DNA of 64,000 nt from Streptomyces showdoensis (lineage in GTDB: Bacteria; Actinomycetota; Actinomycetes; Streptomycetales; Streptomycetaceae), in assembly GCF_039535475.1 (NCBI RefSeq), contig NZ_BAAAXG010000027.1, forward strand, positions 328,001 through 392,000, in the 5' to 3' direction. Under the pieces are notes generated by a model. The model was not told the origin of the DNA, did not search any database, and saw only the letters and a list, made by a program, of their open reading frames with translations. Shown piece after piece: positions 1 to 8,730 of this stretch. Made by a program: the position numbers and the translations under genes. Positions within the stretch are counted from its first letter, which is position 1. The number at the start of each line of letters is the position of its first letter.

Positions 1-755
1 CGGTCGCCGCCGGACACGTCCTCACCGCCGACTACGGCTCCGGCAGCGTCAGCGTGCTGCCGGTGGCCGCCGACGGCAGCCTGAAGCCCTTCACCGACGT
101 CGTGCGCCACACGGGCTCGGGGCCCGTCGAGGGCCGCCAGGAGGAGCCGCACGCCCACCAGGTGCTGCCCGACCCCAGCGGCCGCTGGGTGCTCGCCGTG
201 GACCTCGGCACCGACTCCGTGGAGATCAGCGCCCTGGACCCCACCACCGGCGCCCTCCGCCCGCACGGCAGGACCGCGCTGCGCCCCGGCACCGGGCCGC
301 GCCACCTCGCCTTCCATCCCCGGGGCGGCCACGCCTACGTCCTCAACGAGCTGGAGCCCACGGTCACCGTGTGCCGCTGGGACCCCGCGGCCGGGGTCCT
401 CGAACCGCTCGCGGAGACCCCCGTCGTCCCCGAGGACGCCACCGGGCCCCGCTACCCCTCCGAGGTCGTCGTCGCCCCCGACGGACGCTTCCTGTGGGCG
501 GCCGTACGCGGCCACGACACCCTCGCGGTCCTCGCCCTCGACGCGTCCGGCGAGAAGGCCTCCCTGGTGGCCTCCGTGCCCTGTGGCGGCCACTGGCCCC
601 GCGACCTGACCCTCGCCCCCTCCGGGCGGCACCTCTACGCGGCCAACGAGCGCTCCGGCGACGTCACCTGGTTCACGGTCGACCCGGAGACCGGCCTGCC
701 GTCCCGTACGGGCTCGGTCCCGGCCCCCGCGGCCTCCTGCGTGGTCTTCGGCTGA
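1..755 (+). CDS. lactonase-family beta-propeller protein, 5' truncated by window edge
   Basis: The reading frame is open from base 3 to a TGA at 753-755, so the start lies outside the window. About 250 residues are visible. They form repeated blade-like units of the YVTN/lactonase_7 type, such as HPRGGHAYVLNEL, APDGRFLWAAVRG and APSGRHLYAANERSGD. This is the pattern of the 6-phosphogluconolactonase-like beta-propeller family, whose members are usually 340-390 residues, so roughly 100 N-terminal residues are missing. The family name implies lactone hydrolysis in the pentose phosphate pathway, but many actinobacterial members are uncharacterised, so the substrate is inferred. A strong hairpin follows the stop. 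The next gene converges on it. Confidence 0.8.
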   Translation, partial: VAAGHVLTADYGSGSVSVLPVAADGSLKPFTDVVRHTGSGPVEGRQEEPHAHQVLPDPSGRWVLAVDLGTDSVEISALDPTTGALRPHGRTALRPGTGPRHLAFHPRGGHAYVLNELEPTVTVCRWDPAAGVLEPLAETPVVPEDATGPRYPSEVVVAPDGRFLWAAVRGHDTLAVLALDASGEKASLVASVPCGGHWPRDLTLAPSGRHLYAANERSGDVTWFTVDPETGLPSRTGSVPAPAASCVVFG

Positions 756-773
756 ACCGCCGCCCCCACCCGT

Positions 774-819
774 ACGGGAAGGGCCCGCACCGGAGTCGTC
801 CGGTGCGGGCCCTTCCCGT
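774..819. terminator. perfect 21-bp hairpin between convergent genes
   Basis: Bases 774-794 are exactly complementary to 799-819 around a GTCG loop. There is no T-tract. Lying between two convergent genes, it could end transcription from both sides. Confidence 0.8.
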
Positions 820-844
820 CACGGTCCTGCGTCCGCCCGCTCCG

Positions 845-1765
845 TCAGTGGACGGGCGAACCCTGCTGCGGGGAGATCCCGAGCGCCGAGGCGTACTGCG
901 AGAGCACCAGCTTGCCGATCGCCGGGTAGGCGCCCAGCGCCTCCGCCGTCGCGCAGCCGGCCTCCTTGGCGGCCGCGTCGAGCAGGCCCTCGGCCAGCTC
1001 CGGGCCGATCAGGTACGGGGCCAGCGCCAGCTGCTCCGCGCCGGCGCCGCGCAGCTGCTCGGCGATCGCGGCGATCGAACCCTCCTGGTCGAGCGCCGCC
1101 GCCATCACCGGCACGGCCAGCCGCGCCGCCAGCAGCATGCCGGTGATCCCGGCGGCCTGGACCGCCTCCTCGCCGCCGACCGTGGCCAGGATGATGCCGT
1201 CGGCCGCCGTGGCGACCGTGAACAGCCGGGCGCGGTCGGCACGGGCCAGACCGGCCTCCGAGAGGCGCACGTGCAGGGCCTCGGCGAGCAGCGGGTGCGG
1301 ACCGAGCACGTCGGTCAGCTCCGCCGTGTTGCCGCTGTCCATCACGGCCTGCCGGATCTGCCGGAGCAGGGCGCTGTCCGGGCCCGCCAGCAGCGGGACG
1401 ACGACCGCGGCCGGGCCCTCGGGCGCGGTGACCTCGCGGCCGGCCGCGACGGCCAGCTCGTAGCGCTCGGTGCGCAGCGCCGTGGCGCGCGCGAGGACCG
1501 CGCCGAGGGTCGGGTACTCGGTGGCGTCGTCGCCGTCCAGGTAGCCGATCACGGCCTCCAGGCCGGGCAGCTCCGAGCGGGCGATGCTCACGACCTCTTC
1601 GGCCAGCGAGCGTATGGCGGCCGACGGCACGCCGGGGACGGCGAGAACGAGCGCGGGAGCGCCCTCGGGCGCCACCACGGGTTCAGGGCGCCGGTGCCGC
1701 CCGGACTGGCGGGGGCGCGGCATTCGTACAGGCAGGCCGGGAGTAGGCCCAGTGGGGGAGCTCAT
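845..1765 (-). CDS. CbiX/sirohydrochlorin chelatase-like protein
   Basis: The product is 306 aa. After a basic, low-complexity leader of about 35 residues it reads like the CbiX superfamily, with two chelatase-like lobes: VLAVPGVPSAAIRSLAEEV, then VVVPLLAGPDSALLRQI, and later LAPYLIGPELAEGLLDAA. Family members insert Co or Fe into tetrapyrroles (cobalamin or siroheme synthesis) in the cytoplasm. The histidine expected near the start of each lobe is not obvious here, so catalytic activity is uncertain and this may be a diverged paralogue. No cob, cys or nir genes adjoin it. The ATG is preceded at 8 nt by a TAGCAT box, which suggests a leaderless transcript. Confidence 0.65.
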   Translation of the reverse strand: MSSPTGPTPGLPVRMPRPRQSGRHRRPEPVVAPEGAPALVLAVPGVPSAAIRSLAEEVVSIARSELPGLEAVIGYLDGDDATEYPTLGAVLARATALRTERYELAVAAGREVTAPEGPAAVVVPLLAGPDSALLRQIRQAVMDSGNTAELTDVLGPHPLLAEALHVRLSEAGLARADRARLFTVATAADGIILATVGGEEAVQAAGITGMLLAARLAVPVMAAALDQEGSIAAIAEQLRGAGAEQLALAPYLIGPELAEGLLDAAAKEAGCATAEALGAYPAIGKLVLSQYASALGISPQQGSPVH

Positions 1766-1773
1766 GGCGCCGC

Positions 1774-1779
1774 ATGCTA
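1774..1779 (-). promoter_or_regulatory. -10-like box TAGCAT for a leaderless start
   Basis: Read on the minus strand, TAGCAT sits 8 nt before the ATG at 1765. No Shine-Dalgarno sequence lies between them. Confidence 0.45.
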
Positions 1780-1862
1780 CTGGTTTTGCCTGTCGCGCAG
1801 TTCGGTGAGGTGCGGCTGGGCGACTTCTGCCCCTGTATGTCCGAGTCGCCAGGAACCGCCGC

Positions 1863-2849
1863 TTACCTGGTGAGTTCGAGGAGGTGCGGATCCCCGGGCA
1901 GCCGCAGCGTCCCGCCGGCGAGCGCGGCGGCGATCGTCACCGCGCCGGCGAGCGGATCGCCCGCGGCGGCCACCTCGCGCGCCCTCGGGATCAGGGCGCC
2001 CAGCTCCGCGCGGAGCGGACCGAGCAGCGGCTCGCCCAGCTTGAACAGGCCCCCCGTCAAAGCCACTTCGACGTCCGCGTCGGCCGGGCAGACGGCCGCC
2101 GCGGCCTCCGCGACGTGCCGCGCGGCCCGCTCCAGGACCGCCACCGCCACCGGGTCCCCGGCGGCGGCGCAGTCGGCCACCGGGGGCGCGAAGGAGGCCA
2201 GCACGGCGGGCCGGTCGCTCCGGGGGTAGAGCACGCCCGGCAACCCGGCGACCGGACCCAAGAGTTCCTCGGCGCGCGCCAGGAGCGCGGCCGATCCCCC
2301 GCGTCTCCCGTCGTACGCCCGCAGCGCCGCTTCGAGCCCGGCGCGTCCGATCCACGCCCCGCTCCCGCAGTCGCCGAGCAGATGTCCCCAGCCGTCGGCC
2401 CGCCGCCAGCCCGACAGGTCCGTGCCCATCGCGATCAGCCCGGTGCCGCCCGCGACGACGGCCCCCGGCCGCTGACCGAGCGCGCCCGCGTACGCGGTGA
2501 CGGCATCGGCCGCCAGCGCGAGCCGCCGCACGCCCCAGGCGCGCGCGAAGGCGCCCGGCAGCTCGGCCCGCAGGCCGTCGCCGAGCGTCGCCATGCCGGC
2601 CGCCCCGACGGCGACCGCCACGACCGGGTCACCGGCCCCGGCGGCCCGGGCCGTCATCGCCCCGACGGCGGGCAGCAGCTGGGCCAGCAGATGACCGGCG
2701 TCGATCCCGCCCGCCCCGGTGCGCACCGGCTCCTTGGAGGCGACCGTCTCCAGCACCCGGCCGTCCTCGGCCCGGGCGAGCGCCACCCGCAGCCCCGAAC
2801 CGCCCGAGTCGACCCCGACGACCAGTCCGCGCTCCGGCCCGCCCGTCAC
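1863..2849 (-). CDS. N-acetylglucosamine kinase-type (BadF/BadG/BcrA/BcrD) ATPase
   Basis: The product is 328 aa of the ASKHA fold. [15 protein letters not shown] at the N-terminus is the phosphate-1 loop. GGTGLIAMG and [16 protein letters not shown] match the blocks seen in N-acetylglucosamine kinases, and [13 protein letters not shown] is the adenosine block. The likely role is ATP-dependent phosphorylation of GlcNAc or a related amino sugar in the cytoplasm. The GTG start overlaps the ung stop in a GTGA arrangement, so the two genes are probably translationally coupled. There is no biological link to ung beyond that. Substrate identity is inferred from the family only. Confidence 0.8.
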   Translation of the reverse strand: MTGGPERGLVVGVDSGGSGLRVALARAEDGRVLETVASKEPVRTGAGGIDAGHLLAQLLPAVGAMTARAAGAGDPVVAVAVGAAGMATLGDGLRAELPGAFARAWGVRRLALAADAVTAYAGALGQRPGAVVAGGTGLIAMGTDLSGWRRADGWGHLLGDCGSGAWIGRAGLEAALRAYDGRRGGSAALLARAEELLGPVAGLPGVLYPRSDRPAVLASFAPPVADCAAAGDPVAVAVLERAARHVAEAAAAVCPADADVEVALTGGLFKLGEPLLGPLRAELGALIPRAREVAAAGDPLAGAVTIAAALAGGTLRLPGDPHLLELTR

Positions 2850-3532
2850 GGCAGCTGCCAGTCCACCGGCTGGGCGCCCTGACGGAGCAGCAGCTCGTTG
2901 GTGCGGCTGAAGGGGCGCGAGCCGAAGAAGCCGCGGTCCGCCGACATCGGCGAGGGGTGCGAGGACTCGATCGCGGGCAGGTCGCCCAGCAGCGGACGCA
3001 GGTTGCGCGCGTCCCGGCCCCACAGCACCGACACCAGCGGCTTGCCGCGCGCGGCGAGTGCCCGGATGGCCTGCTCGGTGACGGCCTCCCAGCCCTTGTC
3101 GCGGTGCGCGCCCGGCCGGCGCGGGGCCGTCGTGAGCGCCCTGTTGAGCAGGAGGACGCCCTGCCGGGTCCACGGGGTCAGATCCCCGTTCGAGGGGCGG
3201 GGGTGCCCGAGGTCCGCGTGCATCTCTCGGAAGATGTTGTCCAGGCTCGGTGGCACCGGACGCACGTCCGGCGCCACGGAGAAGCTCAGGCCCACCGCGT
3301 GCCCCGGTGTCGGGTAGGGGTCCTGGCCGACGATGAGCACCCGCACCTCGTCGAAGGGCTGCTGGAACGCCCGGAGGACGTTGGCCCCCGAGGGTAGGTA
3401 GGTGCGCCCCGCGGCGACCTCTTGGCGGAGGAAGTCGCCCATCGCGGCGATGCGTTCGGCCACCGGTGCGAGCGCCTGCGCCCACCCGGCCTCGACGATT
3501 TCGTTCAACGGTCGTGCTGCCACGTCCGTCAC
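2846..3532 (-). CDS. ung: uracil-DNA glycosylase, family 1
   Basis: About 228 aa, the normal length for family-1 UDG, which removes uracil from DNA and starts base-excision repair. The water-activating loop [18 protein letters not shown], the [11 protein letters not shown]-terminal block and the minor-groove intercalation loop [10 protein letters not shown] (catalytic His) are all present. I chose the GTG at 3532, giving [12 protein letters not shown]; an in-frame GTG at 3553 would add seven residues unlike the family. Neither start has a strong Shine-Dalgarno. The 3' end overlaps the following kinase gene by four bases. Confidence 0.95.
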   Translation of the reverse strand: MTDVAARPLNEIVEAGWAQALAPVAERIAAMGDFLRQEVAAGRTYLPSGANVLRAFQQPFDEVRVLIVGQDPYPTPGHAVGLSFSVAPDVRPVPPSLDNIFREMHADLGHPRPSNGDLTPWTRQGVLLLNRALTTAPRRPGAHRDKGWEAVTEQAIRALAARGKPLVSVLWGRDARNLRPLLGDLPAIESSHPSPMSADRGFFGSRPFSRTNELLLRQGAQPVDWQLP

Positions 3533-3587
3533 TCTACTGGCGCAGTCGGACACCGCCGCCCGCCGCTCGGTCCGGCCGCCCCCGGAC

Positions 3588-4673
3588 TCAGCCGATGACC
3601 GCCGCCCGGACGCACAGCACGTCCGGCAGGTGCTCGGCGAGGAGCTGCCAGCTGTCGCCGTCGTCGGCGCTCGCGTACACCTCCCCGTTGCGGTTGCCGA
3701 AGTAGACGCCCGCCGGGTCGCCGTCGTCCGTGCACAGCGCGTCGCGGAGGACCGTGCCGTAGTGGTCGCCGGACGGCAGGCCCTTGGTGAGCGGCTCCCA
3801 GGTCTCGCCGGCGTCGGTGGTGCGGTAGACGCGGCAGCGGCGTCCGGCGGGCACGCGGTCGGAGTCGGCGTTGATGGGGAAGACGTAGGCGGTGTCGGGG
3901 CGGTGCGGGTGGGCGGCCACGGCGAAGCCGAAGTCGGAGGGCAGTCCGGAGCCGATGTCGGTCCACCGGCCGCCGGCGTCGTCGCTGCGGAAGACGCCCC
4001 AGTGGTTCTGCAGGTAGAGCCGGTCGACGTCGCCCGCGTCCTGCGCGATCTTGTGCACGCACTGGCCGAACTCCGGGTGCGGGTCGGGCAGGAAGACCGC
4101 GGTCACCCCGTCGTTGGCCGGCGCCCAGCTCTCCCCTCCGTCGCGGGAGCGGAAGACGCCCGCCGTGGACACGGCGACCGTCACGGCGTCCGGGTCGCGC
4201 GGGTCGGTGACGACGGTGTGCACGGCCTCGCCGCCGCCGCCCGGCACCCAGCGGTCCCGGGTCGGGTGCTCCCACAGCGGGCGGACCAGCTCGAAGGACG
4301 CGCCGCCGTCGGCGGAGCGGAAGAGCGCGGCCGGCTCGGTCCCCGCGTACACGACGTCCGGGGAGTGCGCCGGGGCCGGGTGCAGCTGCCAGACCCGCTC
4401 CAGCGAAGCCCCGGTGTCCTGGGGGAACTTGACCGCGGGCCGGGTCGGCTCGGTCCAGTGGGCGCCCAGGTCGTCGGAGTGGAAGACGGACGGGCCCCAG
4501 TGCGAACTGTCCCCGCCCACCAGGATCCTGGGCGCCGGGCGGCGGGTGTCGATCCCGACGGAGTAGATCGCCTGCGCGTTGAAGTGCGGTTCGTCGAACT
4601 CCCAGCGGCCGTCCCGGCCGCGGCCGATGAACAGACCCTTGCGGGTGCCTACGGTCAGGAGCACCTCGGTCAT
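3588..4673 (-). CDS. BNR/sialidase-like beta-propeller protein
   Basis: The product is 361 aa, begins [15 protein letters not shown] and has no signal peptide. It contains repeated Asp-box-like units: [50 protein letters not shown] and [10 protein letters not shown]. These S/T-x-D-x-G-x-x-W repeats mark the sialidase/BNR and VPS10-like propeller fold, but the arginine triad of true sialidases is not evident, so glycosidase activity should not be assumed. The function is unknown and a scaffold or binding role is possible. GGAGGTG lies about 6 nt before the ATG. It stands alone between ung and the Old Yellow Enzyme gene, all on the minus strand. Confidence 0.75.
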   Translation of the reverse strand: MTEVLLTVGTRKGLFIGRGRDGRWEFDEPHFNAQAIYSVGIDTRRPAPRILVGGDSSHWGPSVFHSDDLGAHWTEPTRPAVKFPQDTGASLERVWQLHPAPAHSPDVVYAGTEPAALFRSADGGASFELVRPLWEHPTRDRWVPGGGGEAVHTVVTDPRDPDAVTVAVSTAGVFRSRDGGESWAPANDGVTAVFLPDPHPEFGQCVHKIAQDAGDVDRLYLQNHWGVFRSDDAGGRWTDIGSGLPSDFGFAVAAHPHRPDTAYVFPINADSDRVPAGRRCRVYRTTDAGETWEPLTKGLPSGDHYGTVLRDALCTDDGDPAGVYFGNRNGEVYASADDGDSWQLLAEHLPDVLCVRAAVIG

Positions 4674-4837
4674 GCCGACACCTCCAGGACGCCGTTGTCG
4701 CGGATACGGGCCAGTCTGCACCCGACCACTGACAACGGCCCCCGGAGGCGGCTCCGCCCCAGGTGGGGGGCGTGTTGAAGCGCGTACCCGGGGCTCGCCG
4801 AGGGCGTCGCCCGGATCGCCCGGGACCTTCGGCCCGC

Positions 4838-5923
4838 TCAGATCGCCCAGGCGTACGGGGCCGGGGCGTGGGTCTCGGCGCCGAGCTCGCGCGCGGCCCG
4901 GCGGGCCCAGGAGGCGTCGCGGAGCAGTTCGCGGCCGATCAGGACGGCGTCGGCCTCCCCGTTGGCGACGATCTTCTCGGCCTGGTCGCTCTCCGTGATC
5001 AGGCCGACGGCGGCGACCGGCAGCCCGGTCTCCGCCTTGACCCGGGCGGCGAACGGCACCTGGTAGCCGGGGGACACCGGGATGCGCGCCGGGCCGCCGT
5101 TGCCGCCGGTGGACACGTCGAGGAGGTCGACGCCGTGCTCGCGCAGCAGCGCGGCGAAGCGGACCGTGTCGTCCGCGGTCCAGCCGTGCTCGTCCAGCCA
5201 GTCGGTGGCCGAGATGCGGAAGAAGAGGGGCAGCTCCTCGGGCCACACGGCCCGCACGGCGTCGACGACCTCCAGGGCGAAGCGGGTGCGGTTCTCGAAG
5301 GAGCCGCCGTAGGCGTCGGTGCGGCGGTTGCTGTGCGGGGAGAGGAACTCGCCGATCAGGTAGCCGTGGGCGCCGTGCACCTCCACGACCTCGAAGCCGG
5401 CGGCGAGCGCGCGCCGGGCCGCGTCGGCGAAGCGGGCGGCGACCTCGTGGATCTGCTCGACCGTCAGCTCGGTCGGCACCGGGTGGTCCTCGGCGAACGC
5501 GACCGGGCTCGGCCCGACCGGCTGCCAGCCGAGTCCGGTGGCGGGGTCGACGGGGCCGCGGCCCTCCCACGGGCGGTTGGTGGACGCCTTGCGGCCGGCG
5601 TGGGCGATCTGGATGCCCGGAACCGTGCCGTGGGCCTTCAGGAAGGTGGTGATCCGCCGCAGGCCCTCGATGTGGACGTCGTCCCAGATGCCGAGGTCGG
5701 CGGGGCTGATCCGGCCCTCGGGGGCGACCGCGGTCGCCTCGGTCAGGATGAGCCCGGTGCCGCCCGTGGCGCGGGCCGCGTAGTGGGCGAAGTGCCAGTC
5801 GCCGGCGACGCCCGCGAGGGGCCCCGTGGTCTCCGCCGAGTACTGGCACATCGGGGCCATCCACACCCGGTTCGGGACGGTGAGGGACCTCAGCGTGAGG
5901 GGCTCGAAGAGGGCGGTGCTCAT
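4838..5923 (-). CDS. Old Yellow Enzyme family NADH:flavin oxidoreductase, YqjM type
   Basis: 361 aa, the usual length for YqjM-like OYEs. These FMN-dependent TIM barrels reduce activated C=C bonds of enones, and of some nitro compounds, with NAD(P)H. WMAPMCQYS places Cys26 and Tyr28 at the positions typical of the thermophilic-like/YqjM class. IQIAHAGRKAS and VHGAHGYLIGEFLSP supply the FMN and substrate-binding His residues. The gene is divergent from an ArsR-type regulator. The 166-nt gap between them holds two related inverted repeats overlapping likely core promoters, so its expression is probably controlled by that regulator, perhaps in response to an electrophile. Confidence 0.9.
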   Translation of the reverse strand: MSTALFEPLTLRSLTVPNRVWMAPMCQYSAETTGPLAGVAGDWHFAHYAARATGGTGLILTEATAVAPEGRISPADLGIWDDVHIEGLRRITTFLKAHGTVPGIQIAHAGRKASTNRPWEGRGPVDPATGLGWQPVGPSPVAFAEDHPVPTELTVEQIHEVAARFADAARRALAAGFEVVEVHGAHGYLIGEFLSPHSNRRTDAYGGSFENRTRFALEVVDAVRAVWPEELPLFFRISATDWLDEHGWTADDTVRFAALLREHGVDLLDVSTGGNGGPARIPVSPGYQVPFAARVKAETGLPVAAVGLITESDQAEKIVANGEADAVLIGRELLRDASWARRAARELGAETHAPAPYAWAI

Positions 5924-5967
5924 GGCGGACTCCGTTTCGGCGTCTCCGGTACTGCCTGGAGGGGGCT

Positions 5968-5989
5968 TACTACGATACTCGTCGTAGTA
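5968..5989. promoter_or_regulatory. operator candidate, 8-bp inverted repeat
   Basis: TACTACGA (5968-5975) is exactly repeated in inverse as TCGTAGTA (5982-5989) with a 6-nt spacer. It lies downstream of a TTGACA box (5997-6002, minus strand), where the -10 of the oxidoreductase promoter would fall. Confidence 0.65.
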
Positions 5990-6002
5990 CGGCGCCTGTC
6001 AA

Positions 6003-6022
6003 ACTACGAGGATGCTCGTACA
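6003..6022. promoter_or_regulatory. second operator candidate overlapping regulator promoter
   Basis: CTACGA-N6-TCGTAC at 6004-6021 shares the TACGA-N6-TCGTA core with the site at 5968-5989. A TACAAT -10-like box at 6019-6024 overlaps it, consistent with autorepression of the rightward regulator gene. Confidence 0.65.
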
Positions 6023-6089
6023 ATGACCGCACACATTCCCGAGAGCCGCCCGGCAGCACGCACCCCCGGACAGAAGTGGAGCCGCAGCC

Positions 6090-6461
6090 GTGACGACCGC
6101 GACCAACCCCAGGGTCCTGGAACACCCCGCGCGCGAGGACATCCGGCTCGAAGCCGTGCTGCACGCCCTGTCGGACGCCGTCCGGCTGCGGATCGTGCGC
6201 TGCATGGCCCTCGCCGAGGACGGAGCCGAGCTCAGCTGCTCCTACTTCGAGCTGCCCGTCACCAAGTCGACCAGCACCCACCACTTCCGGGTGCTGCGCG
6301 AGAGCGGCGTCGTCCGCCAGATCTACCGGGGCACCGCCAAGCTCAACATGCTCCGCCGCGACGACCTGGAGGCGCTCTTCCCCGGACTCCTCGACAGCGT
6401 CCTCACGGCGGCCGGCGCCCAGGCCGTGCGCCTCGACGACACCGGACCGCACGCCTCCTAG
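6090..6461 (+). CDS. ArsR-type winged-helix transcriptional regulator
   Basis: 123 aa, a single winged HTH domain. VLHALSDAVRLRIVRCMAL is the first helix pair and VTKSTSTHHFRVLRESGVV is the recognition helix region (the S-T-S-T-H-H-F-R-V-L-R pattern of ArsR proteins). RQIYRGTAKLNMLRRDDLEALFPG forms the wing and C-terminal helix. There is no metal-binding CxC motif, so a metal sensor is unlikely. The GTG start follows a GTGGAGC Shine-Dalgarno-like stretch. It faces the Old Yellow Enzyme gene across twin palindromes and probably represses both genes. Confidence 0.85.
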   Translation: MTTATNPRVLEHPAREDIRLEAVLHALSDAVRLRIVRCMALAEDGAELSCSYFELPVTKSTSTHHFRVLRESGVVRQIYRGTAKLNMLRRDDLEALFPGLLDSVLTAAGAQAVRLDDTGPHAS

Positions 6462-6514
6462 GAGTTCCTGGGGAACTCCCAGGAGCTCCTCAGGGGTCCT
6501 CAGGGTCCTGGGAG
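6461..6514. terminator. alternative hairpins at the regulator/reductase junction
   Basis: GGAGTTCC (6461-6468) pairs with GGAACTCC (6472-6479). A competing stem pairs CTCCCAGGA (6476-6484) with TCCTGGGAG (6506-6514). The two stems overlap, so only one can form at a time. They lie between convergent genes and reach into the 3' end of the reductase gene. Confidence 0.5.
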
Positions 6515-7858
6515 CCCCCGGGCCGCCGCCCGCAGCCCCGCCCAGTCGGGGATCTTCACGCGCTCGCGGCCCAGCGCGCCGCCCAGCGCCACCTCGGCCC
6601 GCTCGATCGCCAGCCAGCCCGCCCAGGGCACCGGCTCGTGCCCCAGCGCCCGCAGCCGCGCCACCGGGTCGTCGGCGACCCGCCGACGCGCCAGGGCCGG
6701 GGCGTCGGCCAGGAGGGAGGCGGCGGTCTCCTTGGCGCAGGGGCGGTTGGTGCCGATCACGCCGGTCGGGCCGCGCTTGATCCAGCCCGCCACGTACTCC
6801 CCGGGTGAGACCGCCCCGTCCCGCAGCACCCGCCCCTGCGCGTGCGGGACGGTGCCCCGCTCCGCGTCGAAGGGGAGCCCGGGCAGCGGGACGCCCCGGT
6901 AGCCGACCGCGCGCAGGACGAGACCGGCCTCGATCTCCTCGTACCGGCCGGTGCCCCGGACTCCGCCGTCGCCGTCCGGCTCGGTCCGCTCGAAGCGGAC
7001 CCCGGTGACGCGGCCGTCGGTGCCGAGGATCTCCACGGGCCGCAGGAAGAACCGCAGCCGGATGCCGCGCGGGGCGCTGCCGCCGTCGGCCGCCCACCCG
7101 CGGACGACCTCCAGGTTGCGCCGGCTGACCGCCGGCAGCGCCGCCAGCGCCGAAGGGTCGGCGCAGGCGGGGTCCAGGGCGAGCTCCGCCGGGTCGACCC
7201 GTACCCGGGTGTCCGGCAGCGCGCCGAGTTCGCGCAGTTCCTTGGTGGTGAACTTCGCCTGCCCGGGCCCGCGCCGGGCCACCATGTGCACCTCGCGCAC
7301 CCCGCTCGCGGCCAGCGCCTCCAGGGCGCCCTGCGGCACGTCGGTCGGCGCCAGCTCCGCGGCCCGCCGCACCAGCAGCCGGGCCACGTCCACCGCCACG
7401 TTCCCGGCCCCGACGACCACCGCGCCGGGGCCGTCCAGGCCGAAGCCGTCCCTCGCGGCGTCCGGGTGCGCGCTGTACCAGGAGACGAACTCGGTGGCGG
7501 AGAAACTGCCCCGCAGCTCCTCGCCCGGCACCCCGAGCCGCCGGTCGCGGGCGGCGCCGACGCAGTAGACCACCGCGTGGTAGAGCTCCAGGAGGCCGGC
7601 CGGGGTGAGCCCGTGCGCCCCCACCTCCACGTCGCCGAGGAAGGAGACGCCCTCGTCCTCCAGGACGGTCCGCAGGTTGCCCTGGAGCGACTTGATCTTC
7701 TCGTGGTCGGGTGCGACCCCGTACCGCACCAGGCCGTACGGGCAGGGCAGCCGGTCCAGAACGTGCACCCGGATCCCGGGCACGGCGGTCTGCCGGACCA
7801 GCGCCTGGGCGGTGTAGACCCCGCTGGGTCCCGAACCGACGACGGCGACGCGCAGCAC
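6500..7858 (-). CDS. FprA-type ferredoxin/adrenodoxin-NADP+ reductase
   Basis: About 452 aa, the usual length for the adrenodoxin-reductase-like FprA family, which passes electrons between NADPH and ferredoxins, commonly for P450s. LRVAVVGSGPSGVYTAQAL is the FAD Rossmann motif, and PYGLVRYGVAPDHEKIK is characteristic of the family. VVVGAGNVAVDVARLL is the NADP site, and GWIKRGPTGVIGTNR the C-terminal signature. I chose the GTG at 7858 because GGAAGGGGA lies upstream and VLRVAVVG follows directly; the in-frame ATG at 7894 would add a tail. No ferredoxin or P450 gene adjoins it. Confidence 0.9.
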   Translation of the reverse strand: MLRVAVVGSGPSGVYTAQALVRQTAVPGIRVHVLDRLPCPYGLVRYGVAPDHEKIKSLQGNLRTVLEDEGVSFLGDVEVGAHGLTPAGLLELYHAVVYCVGAARDRRLGVPGEELRGSFSATEFVSWYSAHPDAARDGFGLDGPGAVVVGAGNVAVDVARLLVRRAAELAPTDVPQGALEALAASGVREVHMVARRGPGQAKFTTKELRELGALPDTRVRVDPAELALDPACADPSALAALPAVSRRNLEVVRGWAADGGSAPRGIRLRFFLRPVEILGTDGRVTGVRFERTEPDGDGGVRGTGRYEEIEAGLVLRAVGYRGVPLPGLPFDAERGTVPHAQGRVLRDGAVSPGEYVAGWIKRGPTGVIGTNRPCAKETAASLLADAPALARRRVADDPVARLRALGHEPVPWAGWLAIERAEVALGGALGRERVKIPDWAGLRAAARGLPGP

Positions 7859-7921
7859 GAGGGGTTCCCCTTCCTGCCGGGAGGCTTCCAGCATGGCACC
7901 GCCGGGGCCTCCCGGGCCGGT

Positions 7922-8581
7922 CTACAGGGAGCGCATCCGGTCGATCTCCGCCGTCTGCTGGGCGATGACGTCGTTGGCCATCTCCTCCACGAGCACGTTG
8001 TTGCCCTGGCCGAGCACGTCGGCGGCCATGGTCACCGCCCCCTCGTGGTGGGTGATCATCAACCTGATGAAGAGGGCGTCGAACGCCTTCCCCCTGGCGG
8101 CGCGCAGTTCGGCCACCTGGGCCTCGCTCGCCATGCCCGGCATGGAGTGGTGGTCGTGGCCCGTCTGGGGGCGGGGACCGCCGTTGTTCTTCAGCCAGCC
8201 CTCCATGGCGCCGATCTCCGGCCCCTGCGCCGCCGCGATCCGCTCGGCGACCTTGCGCACCTTCGGCGACGAGGCGCGCTGCGGCACCAGCGAGGTCAGC
8301 GTGACGGCCTGCCGGTGGTGCTCGATCATCATCTGGACGTAGGCGTAGTCGGCGCCGTTGGGACGCTCGTCGGGCATCAGCCGGGCCGCCTCCTCGGGGG
8401 TGAGCCTCTTCGCCGGCTCACCCGGCTTCCCCGGGGCGACCACCACGGGGCCGCTCGGCGTCCCCGCCGGGCGCGCGGCAGCCCCCGCCCCCGCGTCCGA
8501 CTCGCACGCGGCGAGCGCCAACGCGGCGGCGACGGCGAGCACTCCGGCGACGGCTCCACGGACACGACGCTTCGACAACAC
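7922..8581 (-). CDS. DUF305 lipoprotein
   Basis: About 219 aa. A twin-basic start followed by a hydrophobic stretch and the lipobox LAAC predicts an exported lipoprotein. The mature part is a DUF305 (ferritin-like) domain: DYAYVQMMIEHHRQAV, GHDHHSMPGM and FIRLMITHHEGAVTMA give its paired His motifs. Such proteins are often found with copper systems, and metal binding is plausible from the His/Met content. The start is uncertain: GTG at 8581 gives a compact signal peptide and has GGAGG just upstream, while GTG 8590 and ATG 8635 are in frame. It is divergent from an exported LVIVD protein. Confidence 0.85.
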   Translation of the reverse strand: MLSKRRVRGAVAGVLAVAAALALAACESDAGAGAAARPAGTPSGPVVVAPGKPGEPAKRLTPEEAARLMPDERPNGADYAYVQMMIEHHRQAVTLTSLVPQRASSPKVRKVAERIAAAQGPEIGAMEGWLKNNGGPRPQTGHDHHSMPGMASEAQVAELRAARGKAFDALFIRLMITHHEGAVTMAADVLGQGNNVLVEEMANDVIAQQTAEIDRMRSL

Positions 8582-8730
8582 GACCTCCACGGGCACTTCG
8601 ACGACTTCGAGGGGCTGGAGCGGGTGTTTCTTCATTACGTCTCTGTTGCCATCTGTTGAGATGTGCACACCAAGGAAGATACTGCCGGGGTCCCACCACC
8701 GTTCAACTGTGCGACACCAGAGAGGACGGA

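Noticed and set aside
371..1873. 500-aa plus-strand frame with high Arg/Gly content
   Set aside because: It is the complementary-frame shadow of the lactonase and CbiX-like genes; amino-acid content is not protein-like.
1863..3485. Longer 540-aa form of the amino-sugar kinase
   Set aside because: The extra 212 residues are antisense-type low-complexity sequence inside ung; the GTG at 2849 gives the normal family length.
3597..4673. Sialidase call for the BNR-repeat protein
   Set aside because: Asp-box repeats are present but the sialidase arginine triad and signal peptide are not seen, so only the fold is supported.
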